Positions 54,101 through 64,000 of a DNA stretch of 64,000 nucleotides are shown here, piece after piece. The position numbers were made by a program, and so were the translations under genes. The stretch spans positions 186,001 through 250,000 of the forward strand of contig CAWUCO010000060.1 of assembly GCA_963920705.1 (NCBI GenBank), written 5' to 3'. The stretch comes from Odiellus spinosus (lineage: Eukaryota > Arthropoda > Arachnida > Opiliones > Phalangiidae). The notes under the pieces are model-generated. The model did no database searches. It was given only the letters and a program-made list of their open reading frames with translations, and was not told the origin of the DNA. Numbering within the stretch: the first letter of the stretch is position 1; the number at the start of each line of letters is the position of its first letter.

Positions 54101-55523
54101 TACTTTGGAAATTTGTAAATCTATACATGGGAAATTTGTAAATCTATACTTGGGAAATTTGTAAATCTATACTTGGGAAATTTGTAAATCTATACTTGGG
54201 AAATTTGTAAATCTATACTTGTGAAATTTGTAAAACTATACTTGGGAAATTTGTAAATCTATACATGGGAAATTTGTAAATCTATACTTGGGAAATTTGT
54301 AAATCTATACTTGGGAAATTTGTAAATCTATACTTGGGGAATTTGTAAATCTATACTTGGGAAATTTGTAAATCTATACTTGGGAAATTTGTAAATCTAT
54401 ACTTGGGAAATTTGTAAATCAATACTTGTGAAATTTGTAAAACTATACTTGGGAAGTTTGTGGATCTATACTTGGGAAATTTGTGGATCTATACTTTGGA
54501 AATTTGTAAATCTATACTTGGGAAATTTGTAAATCTATACTTTGGAAATTTGTAAATCTATACTTGGGAAATTTGTAAATCTATACTTGGGAAATTTTTA
54601 AATCTATACTTGGGAAATTTGTAAATCAATACTCGTGAAATTTGTAAATCTATACTTGGGAAGTTTGTGGATCTGTACTTGGGAAATTTGTGGATCTATA
54701 CTTTGGAAATTTGTAAATCTCTACTTGGGAAATTTGTAAATCTATACTTGGGAAATTTGTAAATCTATACTTTGGAAATTTGTAAATCTATACTTTGGAA
54801 ATTTGTAAATCTATACTTGGGAAATTTGTAAATCTATACTTGTTAAATTTGTGGATCTATACTTGGGAAATTTGTGGATCTATACTTGGGAAATTTGTGG
54901 ATCTATACTTGGAAAATTTGTAAATCTATACTTGGGAAATTTGTAAATCTATACTTGGGAAATTTGTAAATCTATACTTGGGAAATTTGTGGATCTATAC
55001 TTTGGAAATTTGTAAATCTATACATGGGAAATTTGTAAATCTATACTTGGGAAATTTGTAAATCTATACTTGGGAAATTTGTAAATCTATGCTTGGGAAA
55101 TTTGTGGATCTATACTTGGGAAATTTGTGGATCTATACTTGGGCAATTTGTAAATCTATACTTGGGAAATTTGTAGATCTATACTTGGGAAATTTGTAAA
55201 TCTATACTTGGGAAATTTGTGGATCTATACTTGGGAAATTTGTGGATCTATACTTGGAAAATTTGTGGATCTATACTTGGGAAATTTGTGGATCTATATT
55301 TGGGAAATTTGTGGATCTATACTTGGGAAATTTGTGGATCTATACTTGGGAAATATGTGGATCTATACTTGGGAAATTTGTGGATCTATACTTGGAAAAT
55401 TTGTAGATCTATACTTGGGAAATTTGTGGATCTATACTTTGGAAATTTGTAAATCTATACATGGGAAATTTGTAAATCTATACTTGGGAAATTTGTAAAT
55501 CTATACTTGGGAAATTTGTAAAT
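51131..55523 (+). repeat. 4.39-kb higher-order unit
   Basis: ATGCTTGGG cassettes bound this unit at 51,131 and 55,524, 4,393 bp apart (exactly 191 monomers). Landmarks on both sides of 51.1 kb recur at that spacing: B blocks at 50,815 / 55,208 and 51,263 / 55,656, and a rare TTTGGAAATC monomer at 51,675 / 56,068. Inside it, 53.4-54.9 kb resembles the 1.56-kb unit near 49.0-50.4 kb (GAAATTAGTGG near 53,927). Confidence 0.83.
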
Positions 55524-57961
55524 CTATGCTTGGGAAATTTGTGGATCTATACTTGGGAAATTTGTGGATCTATACTTGGGCAATTTGTAAATCTATACTT
55601 GGGAAATTTGTAGATCTATACTTGGGAAATTTTTAAATCTATACTTGGGAAATTTGTGGATCTATACTTGGGAAATTTGTGGATCTATACTTGGAAAATT
55701 TGTGGATCTATACTTGGGAAATTTGTGGATCTATATTTGGGAAATTTGTGGATCTATACTTGGGAAATTTGTGGATCTATACTTGGGAAATATGTGGATC
55801 TATACTTGGGAAATTTGTGGATCTATACTTGGGAAATTTGTGGATCTATACTTGGAAAATTTGTAGATCTATACTTGGGAAATTTGTGGATCTATACTTG
55901 GGAAATTTGTGGATCTATACTTGGGAAATTTGTGGATCTATACTTCGGAAATTTGTGGATCTATTTTTGGGAAATTTGTGGATCTATACTTGGGATATTT
56001 GTAAATCTATACTTGGGAAATTTGTAAATCTATACTTGGGAAATTTGTAAATCTATACTTGGGAAATTTGGAAATCTATACTTGGGAAATTTGTAAATCT
56101 ATACTTGGGAAATTTGTAAATCTATACTTGGGAAATTTGTAAATCTATACTTGGGAAATTTGTAAATCAATACTTGGGAAATTTGTAAATCAATACTTGT
56201 GAAATTTGTAAAACTATACTTGGGAAATTTGTGGATCTATACTTGGGAAATTTGTGGATCTATACATTGGAAATTTGTAAATCTCTACTTGGGAAATTTG
56301 TAAATCTATACTTGGGAAATTTTTAAATCAATACTTGTGAAATTTGTAAAACTATACTTGGGAAATTTGTGGATCTTTACTTTTGAAATTTGTGGATCTA
56401 TACTTGGGAAATTTGTGGATCTATATGTGGGAAATTTGTGGATCTATACTTGGGAAATTTGTGGATCTATACTTTGGAAATTGGTAAATCTATACATGGG
56501 AAATTTGTAAATCTATACTTGGGAAATTTGTAAATCTATACTTGGGAAATTTGTAAATCTATACTTGGGAAATTTGTAAATCTATACTTGGGAAATTTGT
56601 AAATCTATACTTGGGAAATTTGTAAATCAATGCTTGGGAAATTTGTGGATCTATACTTGGGAAATTTGTGGATCTATACTTGGGCAATTTGTAAATCTAT
56701 ACTTGGGAAATTTGTAGATCTATACTTGGGAAATTTGTAAATCTATACTTGGGAAATTTGTGGATCTATACTTGGGAAATTTGTGGATCTATACTTGGAA
56801 AATTTGTGGATCTATACTTGGGAAATTTGTGGATCTATATTTGGGAAATTTGTGGATCTATACTTGGGAAATTTGTGGATCTATACTTGGGAAATATGTG
56901 GATCTATACTTGGGAAATTTGTGGATCTATACTTGGAAAATTTGTAGATCTATACTTGGGAAATTTGTGGATCTATACTTTGGAAATTTGTAAATCTATA
57001 CATGGGAAATTTGTAAATCTATACTTGGGAAATTTGTAAATCTATACTTGGGAAATTTGTAAATCTATGCTTGGGAAATTTGTGGATCTATACTTGGGAA
57101 ATTTGTGGATCTATACTTGGGCAATTTGTAAATCTATACTTGGGAAATTTGTAGATCTATACTTGGGAAATTTTTAAATCTATACTTGGGAAATTTGTGG
57201 ATCTATACTTGGGAAATTTGTGGATCTATACTTGGAAAATTTGTGGATCTATACTTGGGAAATTTGTGGATCTATATTTGGGAAATTTGTGGATCTATAC
57301 TTGGGAAATTTGTGGATCTATACTTGGGAAATATGTGTATCTATACTTGGGAAATTTGTGGATCTATACTTGGGAAATTTGTGGATCTATACTTGGAAAA
57401 TTTGTAGATCTATACTTGGGAAATTTGTGGATCTATACTTGGGAAATTTGTGGATCTATACTTGGGAAATTTGTGGATCTATACTTTGGAAATTTGTAAA
57501 TCTATACATGGGAAATTTGTAAATCTATACTTGGGAAATTTGTAAATCTATACTTGGGAAATTTGTAAATCTATGCTTGGGAAATTTGTGGATCTATACT
57601 TGGGAAATTTGTGGATCTATACTTGGGCAATTTGTAAATCTATACTTGGGAAATTTGTAGATCTATACTTGGGAAATTTGTAAATCTATACTTGGGAAAT
57701 TTGTGGATCTATACTTGGGAAATTTGTGGATCTATATTTGGGAAATTTGTGGATCTATACTTGGGAAATTTGTGGATCTATACTTGGGAAATATGTGGAT
57801 CTATACTTGGGAAATTTGTGGATCTATACTTGGAAAATTTGTAGATCTATACTTGGGAAATTTGTGGATCTATACTTTGGAAATTTGTAAATCTATACAT
57901 GGGAAATTTGTAAATCTATACTTGGGAAATTTGTAAATCTATACTTGGGAAATTTGTAAAT
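55524..57961 (+). repeat. Start of a second 4.39-kb unit, then a 1,541-bp-spaced duplication
   Basis: From 55,524 the 4.39-kb word order restarts and follows its partner to about 56.6 kb. B blocks at 55,208 and 55,645 then recur at 56,749 and 57,186, 1,541 bp apart (67 monomers). ATGCTTGGG cassettes lie at 55,524, 56,628 (as CAATGCTTGG), 57,065 and 57,571. The 57,703 block also matches 52,965 at 4,738 bp (206 monomers). Confidence 0.78.
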
Positions 57962-60900
57962 CTATGCTTGGGAAATTTGTGGATCTATACTTGGGAAATT
58001 TTTGGATCTATACTTGGGCAATTTGTAAATCTATACTTGGGAAATTTGTAGATCTATACTTGGGAAATTTTTAAATCTATACTTGGGAAATTTGTAAATC
58101 TATACTTGGGAAATTTGTAAATCTATACTTGGGAAATTTGTAAATCAATACTTGTGAAATTTGTAAAACTATACTTTTGAAATTTGTGGATCTATACTTG
58201 GGAAATTTGTGGATCTATACATTGGAAATTTGTAAATCTCTACTTGGGAAATTTGTAAATCTATACTTGGGAAATTTTTAAATCAATACTTGTGAAATTT
58301 GTAAAACTATACTTGGGAAATTTGTGGATCTTTACTTTTGAAATTTGTGGATCTATACTTGTGAAATTTGTGGATCTATACTTGGGAAATTTGTGGATCT
58401 ATACTTGGGAAATTTGTGGATCTATACTTTGGAAATTGGTAAATCTATACATGGGAAATTTGTAAATCTATACTTGGGAAATTTGTAAATCTATACTTGG
58501 GAAATTTGTAAATCTATACTTGGGAAATTTGTAAATCTATACTTGGGAAATTTGTAAATCTATACTTGGGAAATTTGTAAATCAATACTTGTGAAATTTG
58601 TAAAACTATACTTGGGAAATTTGTGGATCTATACTTGGGAAATTTGTGGATCTATACTTGGGAAATTTGTGGATCTATACTTGGGCAATTTGTAAATCTA
58701 TACTTGGGAAATTTGTAAATCTATACTTGGGAAATTTGTGGATCTATACTTGGGAAATTTGTAAATCTATACTTGGGAAATTTGTAAATCTATACTTGGG
58801 AAATTTGTAAATCTATACTTGGGAAATTTGTAAATCTATACTTGGGAAATTTGTAAATCTATACTTGTGAAATTTGTAAAACTATACTTGGGAAATTTGT
58901 GGATCTATACTTGGGAAATTTGTGGATCTATACTTGGGAAATTTGTGGATCTATACTTGGGCAATTTGTAAATCTATACTTGGGAAATTTGTAAATCTAT
59001 ACTTGGGAAATTTGTGGATCTATACTTGGGAAATTTGTAAATCTATACTTTGGAAATTTGTAAATCTATACTTGGGAAATTGTAAATCAATACTTGGGAA
59101 ATTTGTAAATCTATACTTGTTAAATTTGTAAATCTATACTTGGGAAATTTGTAAATCTATACTTGGGAAATTTGTAAATCTATACTTGGGAAATTTGTAA
59201 ATCTATACTTGTTAAATTTGTGGATCTATACTTGGGAAATTTGTGGATCTATACTTGTGAAATTTGTGGATCTATACTTGGGAAATTTGTAAATCTATAC
59301 ATGGGAAATTTGTAAATCTATACTTGGGAAATTTGTAAATCTATACTTGGGAAATTTGTGGATAAATACTTGGGAAATTTGTTTATAAATACTTGGGAAA
59401 TTTGTGGATAAATATTTGGGAAATTTGTGGATCTTTACTTGGGAAATTTGTGGATCTATACTTTGAAAATTTGTGGATCTATACTTGGAAAATTTGTGGA
59501 TCTATACTTGGGAAATTTGAGGATCTATACTTGGGAAATTTGTGGATCTATACTTTGGAAATTTGTAAATCTATACATGGGAAATTTGTAAATCTATACT
59601 TGGGAAATTTGTAAATCTATACTTGGGAAATTTGTAAGTCTATACTTGGGAAATTTGTAAATCTATACTTGGGAAATTTGTAAATCTATACTTGGGAAAT
59701 TTGTAAATCTATACTTGGGAAATTTGTAAATCAATACTTGTGAAATTTGTAAAACTATACTTGGGAATTTTGTGGATCTATACATTGGAAATTTGTAAAT
59801 CTCTACTTGGGAAATTTGTAAATCTATACTTGGGAAATTTGTAAATCAATACTTGGGAAATTTGTAAATCAATACTTGTGAAATTTGTAAAACTATACTT
59901 GGGAAATTTGTGGATCTATACATTGGAAATTTGTAAATCTCTACCTGGGAAATTTGTAAATCTATACTTGGGAAATTTGTAAATCAATACTTGTGAAATT
60001 TGTAAAACTATACTTGGGAAATTTGTGGATCTTTACTTTTGAAATTTGTGGATCTATACTTGGGAAATTTGTGGATCTATACTTGGGAAATTTGTGGATC
60101 TATACTTGGGAAATTTGTGGATCTATACTTTGGAAATTTGTAAATCTATACATGGGAAATTTGTAAATCTATACTTGGGAAATTTGTAAATCTATACTTG
60201 GGAAATTTGTAAATCTATGCTTGGGAAATTTGTGGATCTATACTTGGGAAATTTGTGGATCTATACTTGGGCAATTTGTAAATCTATACTTGGGAAATTT
60301 GTAGATCTATACTTTGGAAATTTGAAAATCTATACTTGGGAAATTTGTGGATCTATACTTGGGAAATTTGTGGATCTATACTTGGAAAATTTGTGGATCT
60401 ATACTTGGGAAATTTGTGGATCTATATTTGGGAAATTTGTGGATCTATACTTGGGAAATTTGTGGATCTATACTTGGGAAATATGTGGATCTATACTTGG
60501 GAAATTTGTGGATCTATACTTGGGAAATTTGTGGATCTATACTTGGAAAATTTGTAGATCTATACTTGGGAAATTTGTGGATCTATACTTGGGAAATTTG
60601 TGGATCTATACTTGGGAAATTTGAGGATCTATACTTGGGAAATTTGTGGATCTATACTTTGGAAATTTGTAAATCTATACATGGGAAATTTGTAAATCTA
60701 TACTTGGGAAATTTGTAAATCTATACTTGGGAAATTTGTAAATCTATACTTGGGAAATTTGTAAATCTATACTTGTGAAATTTGTAAAACTATACTTGGG
60801 AAATTTGTAAATCTATACATGGGAAATTTGTAAATCTATACTTGGGAAATTTGTAAATCTATACTTGGGAAATTTGTAAATCTATACTTGGGGAATTTGT

Positions 60901-63900
60901 AAATCTATACTTGGGAAATTTGTAAATCTATACTTGGGAAATTTGTAAATCTATACTTGGGAAATTTGTAAATCTATACTTGGGAAATTTGTAAATCAAT
61001 ACTTGTGAAATTTGTAAAACTATACTTGGGAAGTTTGTGGATCTATACTTGGGAAATTTGTGGATCTATACTTTGGAAATTTGTAAATCTATACTTGGGA
61101 AATTTGTAAATCTATACTTTGGAAATTTGTAAATCTATACTTGGGAAATTTGTGGATCTATACTTGGGAAATTTGTAAATCTATACTTGGGAAATTTGTA
61201 AATCTATACTTGGGAAATTTGTAAATTAAACTTGGGAAATTTGTAAATCTATACTTTGGAAATTTGTAAATCTATACTTGGGAAATTTGTAAATCTATAC
61301 TTGGGAAATTTGTAAATCTATACTTGTTAAATTTGTGGATCTATACTTGGGAAATTTGTGGATAAATACTTGGGAAATTTGTGGATAAATATTTGGGAAA
61401 TTTGTGGATCTTTACTTGGGAAATTTGTGGATCTATACTTGGAAAATTTGTGGATCTATACTTGGAAAATTTGTGGATCTATACTTGGGAAATTTGAGGA
61501 TCTATACTTGGGAAATTTGTGGATCTATACTTTGGAAATTTGTAAATCTATACATGGGAAATTTGTAAATCTATACTTGGGAAATTTGTAAATCTATACT
61601 TGGGAAATTTGTAAATCTATACTTGGGAAATTTGTAAATCTATACTTGGGAAATTTGTAAATCTATACTTGGGAAATTTGTAAATCTATACTTGGGAAAT
61701 TTGTAAATCTATACTTGGGAAATTTGTAAATCAATACTCGTGAAATTTGTAAAACTATACTTGGGAAATTTGTGGATCTATACTTGGGAAATTTGTGGAT
61801 CTATACATTGGAAATTTGTAAATCTCTACTTGGGAAATTTCTAAATCTATACTTGGGAAATTTGTAAATCAATACTTGTGAAATTTGTAAAACTATACTT
61901 GGGAAATTTGTGGATCTTTACTTTTGAAATTTGTGGATCTATACTTGGGAAATTTGTGGATCTATACTTGGGAAATTTGTGGATCTATACTTGGGAAATT
62001 TGTGGATCTATACTTTGGAAATTTGTAAATCTATACATGGGAAATTTGTAAATCTATACTTGGGAAATTTGTAAATCTATACTTGGGAAATTTGTAAATC
62101 TATGCTTGGGAAATTTGTGGATCTATACTTGGGAAATTTGTGGATCTATACTTGGGCAATTTGTAAATCTATACTTGGGAAATTTGTAGATCTATACTTG
62201 GGAAATTTGTAAATCTATACTTGGGAAATTTGTAAATCTATACTTGGGAAATTTGTGGATCTATACTTGGGAAATTTGTGGATCTATACTTGGAAAATTT
62301 GTGGATCTATACTTGGGAAATTTGTGGATCTATATTTGGGAAATTTGTGGATCTATACTTGGGAAATTTGTGGATCTATACTTGGGAAATATGTGGATCT
62401 ATACTTGGGAAATTTGTGGATCTATACTTGGGAAATTTGTGGATCTATACTTGGAAAATTTGTAGATCTATACTTGGGAAATTTGTGGATCTATACTTGG
62501 GAAATTTGTGGATCTATACTTGGGAAATTTGTGGATCTATACTTGGGAAATTTGTGGATCTATTTTTGGGAAATTTGTGGATCTATACTTGGGATATTTG
62601 TAAATCTATACTTGGGAAATTTTTAAATCTATACTTGGGAAATTTGTAAATCTATACTTGGGAAATTTGTAAATCTATACTTGGGAAATTTGTAAATCTA
62701 TACTTGGGAAATTTGTAAATCTATACTTGGGAAATTTGTAAATCTATACTTGGGAAATTTGTAAATCTATACTTGGGAAATTTGTAAATCAATACTTGTG
62801 GAATTTGTAAAACTATACTTGGGAAATTTGTGGATCTATACTTGGGAAATTTGTGGATCTATACATTGGAAATTTGTAAATCTCTACTTGGGAAATTTGT
62901 AAATCTATACTTGGGAAATTTTTAAATCAATACTTGTGAAATTTGTAAAACTATACTTGGGAAATTTGTGGATCTTTACTTTTGAAATTTGTGGATCTAT
63001 ACTTGGGAAATTTGTGGATCTATACTTGGGAAATTTGTGGGTCTATACTTGGGAAATTTGTGGATCTATACTTGGGATATTTGTGGATCTATACTTTGGA
63101 AATTGGTAAATCTATACATGGGAAATTTGTAAATCTATACTTGGGAAATTTGTAAATCTATACTTGGGAAATTTGTAAATCTATACTTGGGAAATTTGTA
63201 AATCTATACTTGGGAAATTTGTAAATCTATACTTGGGAAATTTGTAAATCAATACTTGTGAAATTTGTAAAACTATACTTGGGAAATTCGTGGATCTATA
63301 CTTGGGAAATTTGTAAATCTATACTTGGGAAATTTGTAAATCTATACTTGGGAAATTTGTAAATCTATACTTGGGAAATTTGTGGATCTATACTTGGGAA
63401 ATTTGTGGATCTATACTTGGAAAATTTGTGGATCTATACTTGGGAAATTTGTGGATCTATACTTGGGAAATTTGTGGATCTATACTTGGGAAATTTGTGG
63501 ATCTTTACTTAAGAAATTTGTGGATCTGTACTTAAGAAATTTGTGGATCTATACTTGGGAAATTTGTGGATCTGTACTTGGGAAATTTGTGGATCTATAC
63601 TTGGGAAATTTGTGGATCTATTTTTGGGAAATTTGTGGATCTATACTTGGGATATTTGTAAATCTATACTTGGGAAATTTTTAAATCTATACTTGGGAAA
63701 TTTGTAAATCTATACTTGGGAAATTTGTAAATCTATACTTGGGAAATTTGTAAATCTATACTTGGGAAATTTGTAAATCTATACTTGGGAAATTTGTAAA
63801 TCTATACTTGGGAAATTTGTAAATCAATACTTGTGAAATTTGTAAAACTATACTTGGGAAATTTGTGGATCTATACTTGGGAAATTTGTGGATCTATACA

Positions 63901-64000
63901 TTGGAAATTTGTAAATCTCTACTTGGGAAATTTGTAAATCTATACTTGGGAAATTTTTAAATCAATACTTGTGAAATTTGTAAAACTATACTTGGGAAAT
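57962..64000 (+). repeat. Distal block of irregular 1-2 kb units, continuing past the window
   Basis: Mixed cycles built from the same words. B blocks near 60,336 and 62,244 pair at 1,908 bp, which is 83 monomers minus the single base lost in the GTAAATTAAAC monomer near 61,225. Another 22-bp monomer (GGGAAATTGTAAATC) is near 59,079. GTTTATAAAT words lie near 59,380, and the GGATAAATATTT word recurs near 61,385. Private monomers: two CTTAAGAAA (63,508 and 63,531), CTACCTGGG near 59,941 and GTGGGTC near 63,037. The array continues beyond the last base. Confidence 0.75.

Larger units (their letters stand above)
396..59390 (+). repeat. Dispersed GTTTATAAAT word (at least 25 copies)
   Basis: Usually three consecutive monomers: GGATAAATACTTGGG, GTTTATAAATACTTGGG and GGATAAATATTTGGG, followed by GGATCTTTAC and a GGAAAA monomer. 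Examples of GTTTATA starts or near positions: 396, 1,799, 3,111, 5,250, 7,205, 10,609, 11,900, 13,004, 16,660, 19,034, 22,899, 29,111, 31,138, 37,598, 39,119, 42,016, 48,388, 59,380. It is the most AT-rich word of the array and always sits after an A run. It occurs in nearly all higher-order families, so it is old. Confidence 0.82.
2591..61240 (+). repeat. Other length-variant monomers (16 sites)
   Basis: 22-bp monomers near 2,591, 3,153, 4,730, 5,294, 26,301, 38,301, 59,079 and 61,225. 24-bp monomers near 13,428, 19,457, 26,436, 28,463, 28,832, 31,018, 34,078 and 43,347. With the six 25-bp monomers the net is +12 bp, exactly the phase shift between position 2 and position 64,000. Several are shared by duplicate units (2,591/4,730; 3,153/5,294; 13,428/19,457; 31,018/34,078/43,347) and so date before those duplications. 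Confidence 0.88.
41424..62210 (+). repeat. Dispersed ATGCTTGGG / GGGCAA / GTAGATC cassette, 13 copies
   Basis: Order: CTATGCTTGGG, one or two B monomers, a monomer ending GGGCAA, an A monomer, then GTAGATC. CTATGC (or CAATGC) starts at 41,424, 50,671, 51,131, 52,833, 53,224, 55,087, 55,524, 56,628, 57,065, 57,571, 57,962, 60,215 and 62,100. Many lie in close pairs 391-506 bp apart (17 to 22 monomers). Twelve of the 13 fall in 50.6-62.2 kb, so this family was expanded locally. Confidence 0.86.
1..64000 (+). repeat. 23-bp satellite array filling the window
   Basis: Head-to-tail 23-bp monomers run from the first base to the last, all in one orientation. The core is CTATACTTGGGAAATTTG followed by TAAAT (type A) or TGGAT (type B). 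The first full monomer begins at 2 and the last complete one ends at 63,999. That span of 63,998 bp equals 2,782 x 23 + 12. The length-variant monomers I found by reading sum to +12, so the whole span is accounted for. There is no unique sequence, no inversion and no inserted element. I do not recognise the satellite family. Large satellite arrays with nested higher-order units are typical of eukaryotic heterochromatin; a role in centromere function is possible but not shown. Confidence 0.99.

Noticed and set aside
1..64000. CRISPR array, because of many near-identical short repeats
   Set aside because: The repeats are contiguous, with no unique spacers between them, and the copies vary at fixed positions. 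There are no cas genes.
1..64000. Telomere repeat
   Set aside because: The 23-bp unit has no short G-rich telomere motif, and the nested long units do not fit a telomerase product.
1..64000. tRNA, rRNA, transposon or retroelement remnants
   Set aside because: Every base parses as satellite monomer, and the phase count leaves no room for a net insertion.
1..64000. CENP-B box
   Set aside because: The motif needs CG dinucleotides that the monomer does not have.

Overview
The whole 64 kb window is the inside of one satellite DNA array. It is an uninterrupted head-to-tail run of a 23-bp monomer, AT-rich (the two main monomer types are about 26% and 35% GC). I found no gene, RNA gene, transposon or unique spacer. 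The monomer core is CTATACTTGGGAAATTTG followed by TAAAT (type A) or TGGAT (type B). Counting phase from the first full monomer (position 2) to the last complete one (ending at 63,999) gives 2,782 monomers. The 22 monomers I found that are not 23 bp long add up to +12 bp, which matches the length exactly. There is therefore no room for a net insertion of foreign sequence, and neither array edge is in the window.

An array of this size and hierarchy points to eukaryotic heterochromatin (pericentromere, centromere, subtelomere, or a sex or B chromosome). I do not recognise the monomer and cannot name a species. A centromeric role is possible but the sequence does not show it.

The array has four levels. 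(1) A and B monomers lie in runs separated by recurrent 'punctuation' monomers in a conserved order. (2) These words make higher-order repeats of about 0.4 to 3 kb. (3) The higher-order repeats are themselves duplicated. (4) Large segments are duplicated again. Layout: 1-1,950 mixed block; 1,950-6,229 two copies of a 2.14-kb unit; 5.42-7.05 kb an 828-bp-spaced duplication; 7,455-13,437 and 13,438-19,466 two copies of a 6.0-kb unit; 19,467 to about 22,900 a rearranged third copy; 21.65-24.48 kb a 1.4-kb tandem duplication; 24.5-27.1 kb transitional; 27.1-33.1 kb B-rich units, including a 3,060-bp tandem duplication with 2,850 identical bases; about 32.94-41.88 kb and 42.16-51.13 kb two copies of a roughly 9-kb segment; 51.1-64 kb about 1.5-kb units with an amplified GGGCAA/GTAGATC cassette.

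The many short open frames (up to 149 codons) follow from the monomer and are not genes. Type B has no stop codon on the + strand and 23 is not a multiple of 3, so any B run is open in every frame, while each type A monomer puts a TAA in one of the three frames. Positions of duplication edges are read by eye from shared rare variants and are good to about one or two monomers unless stated.
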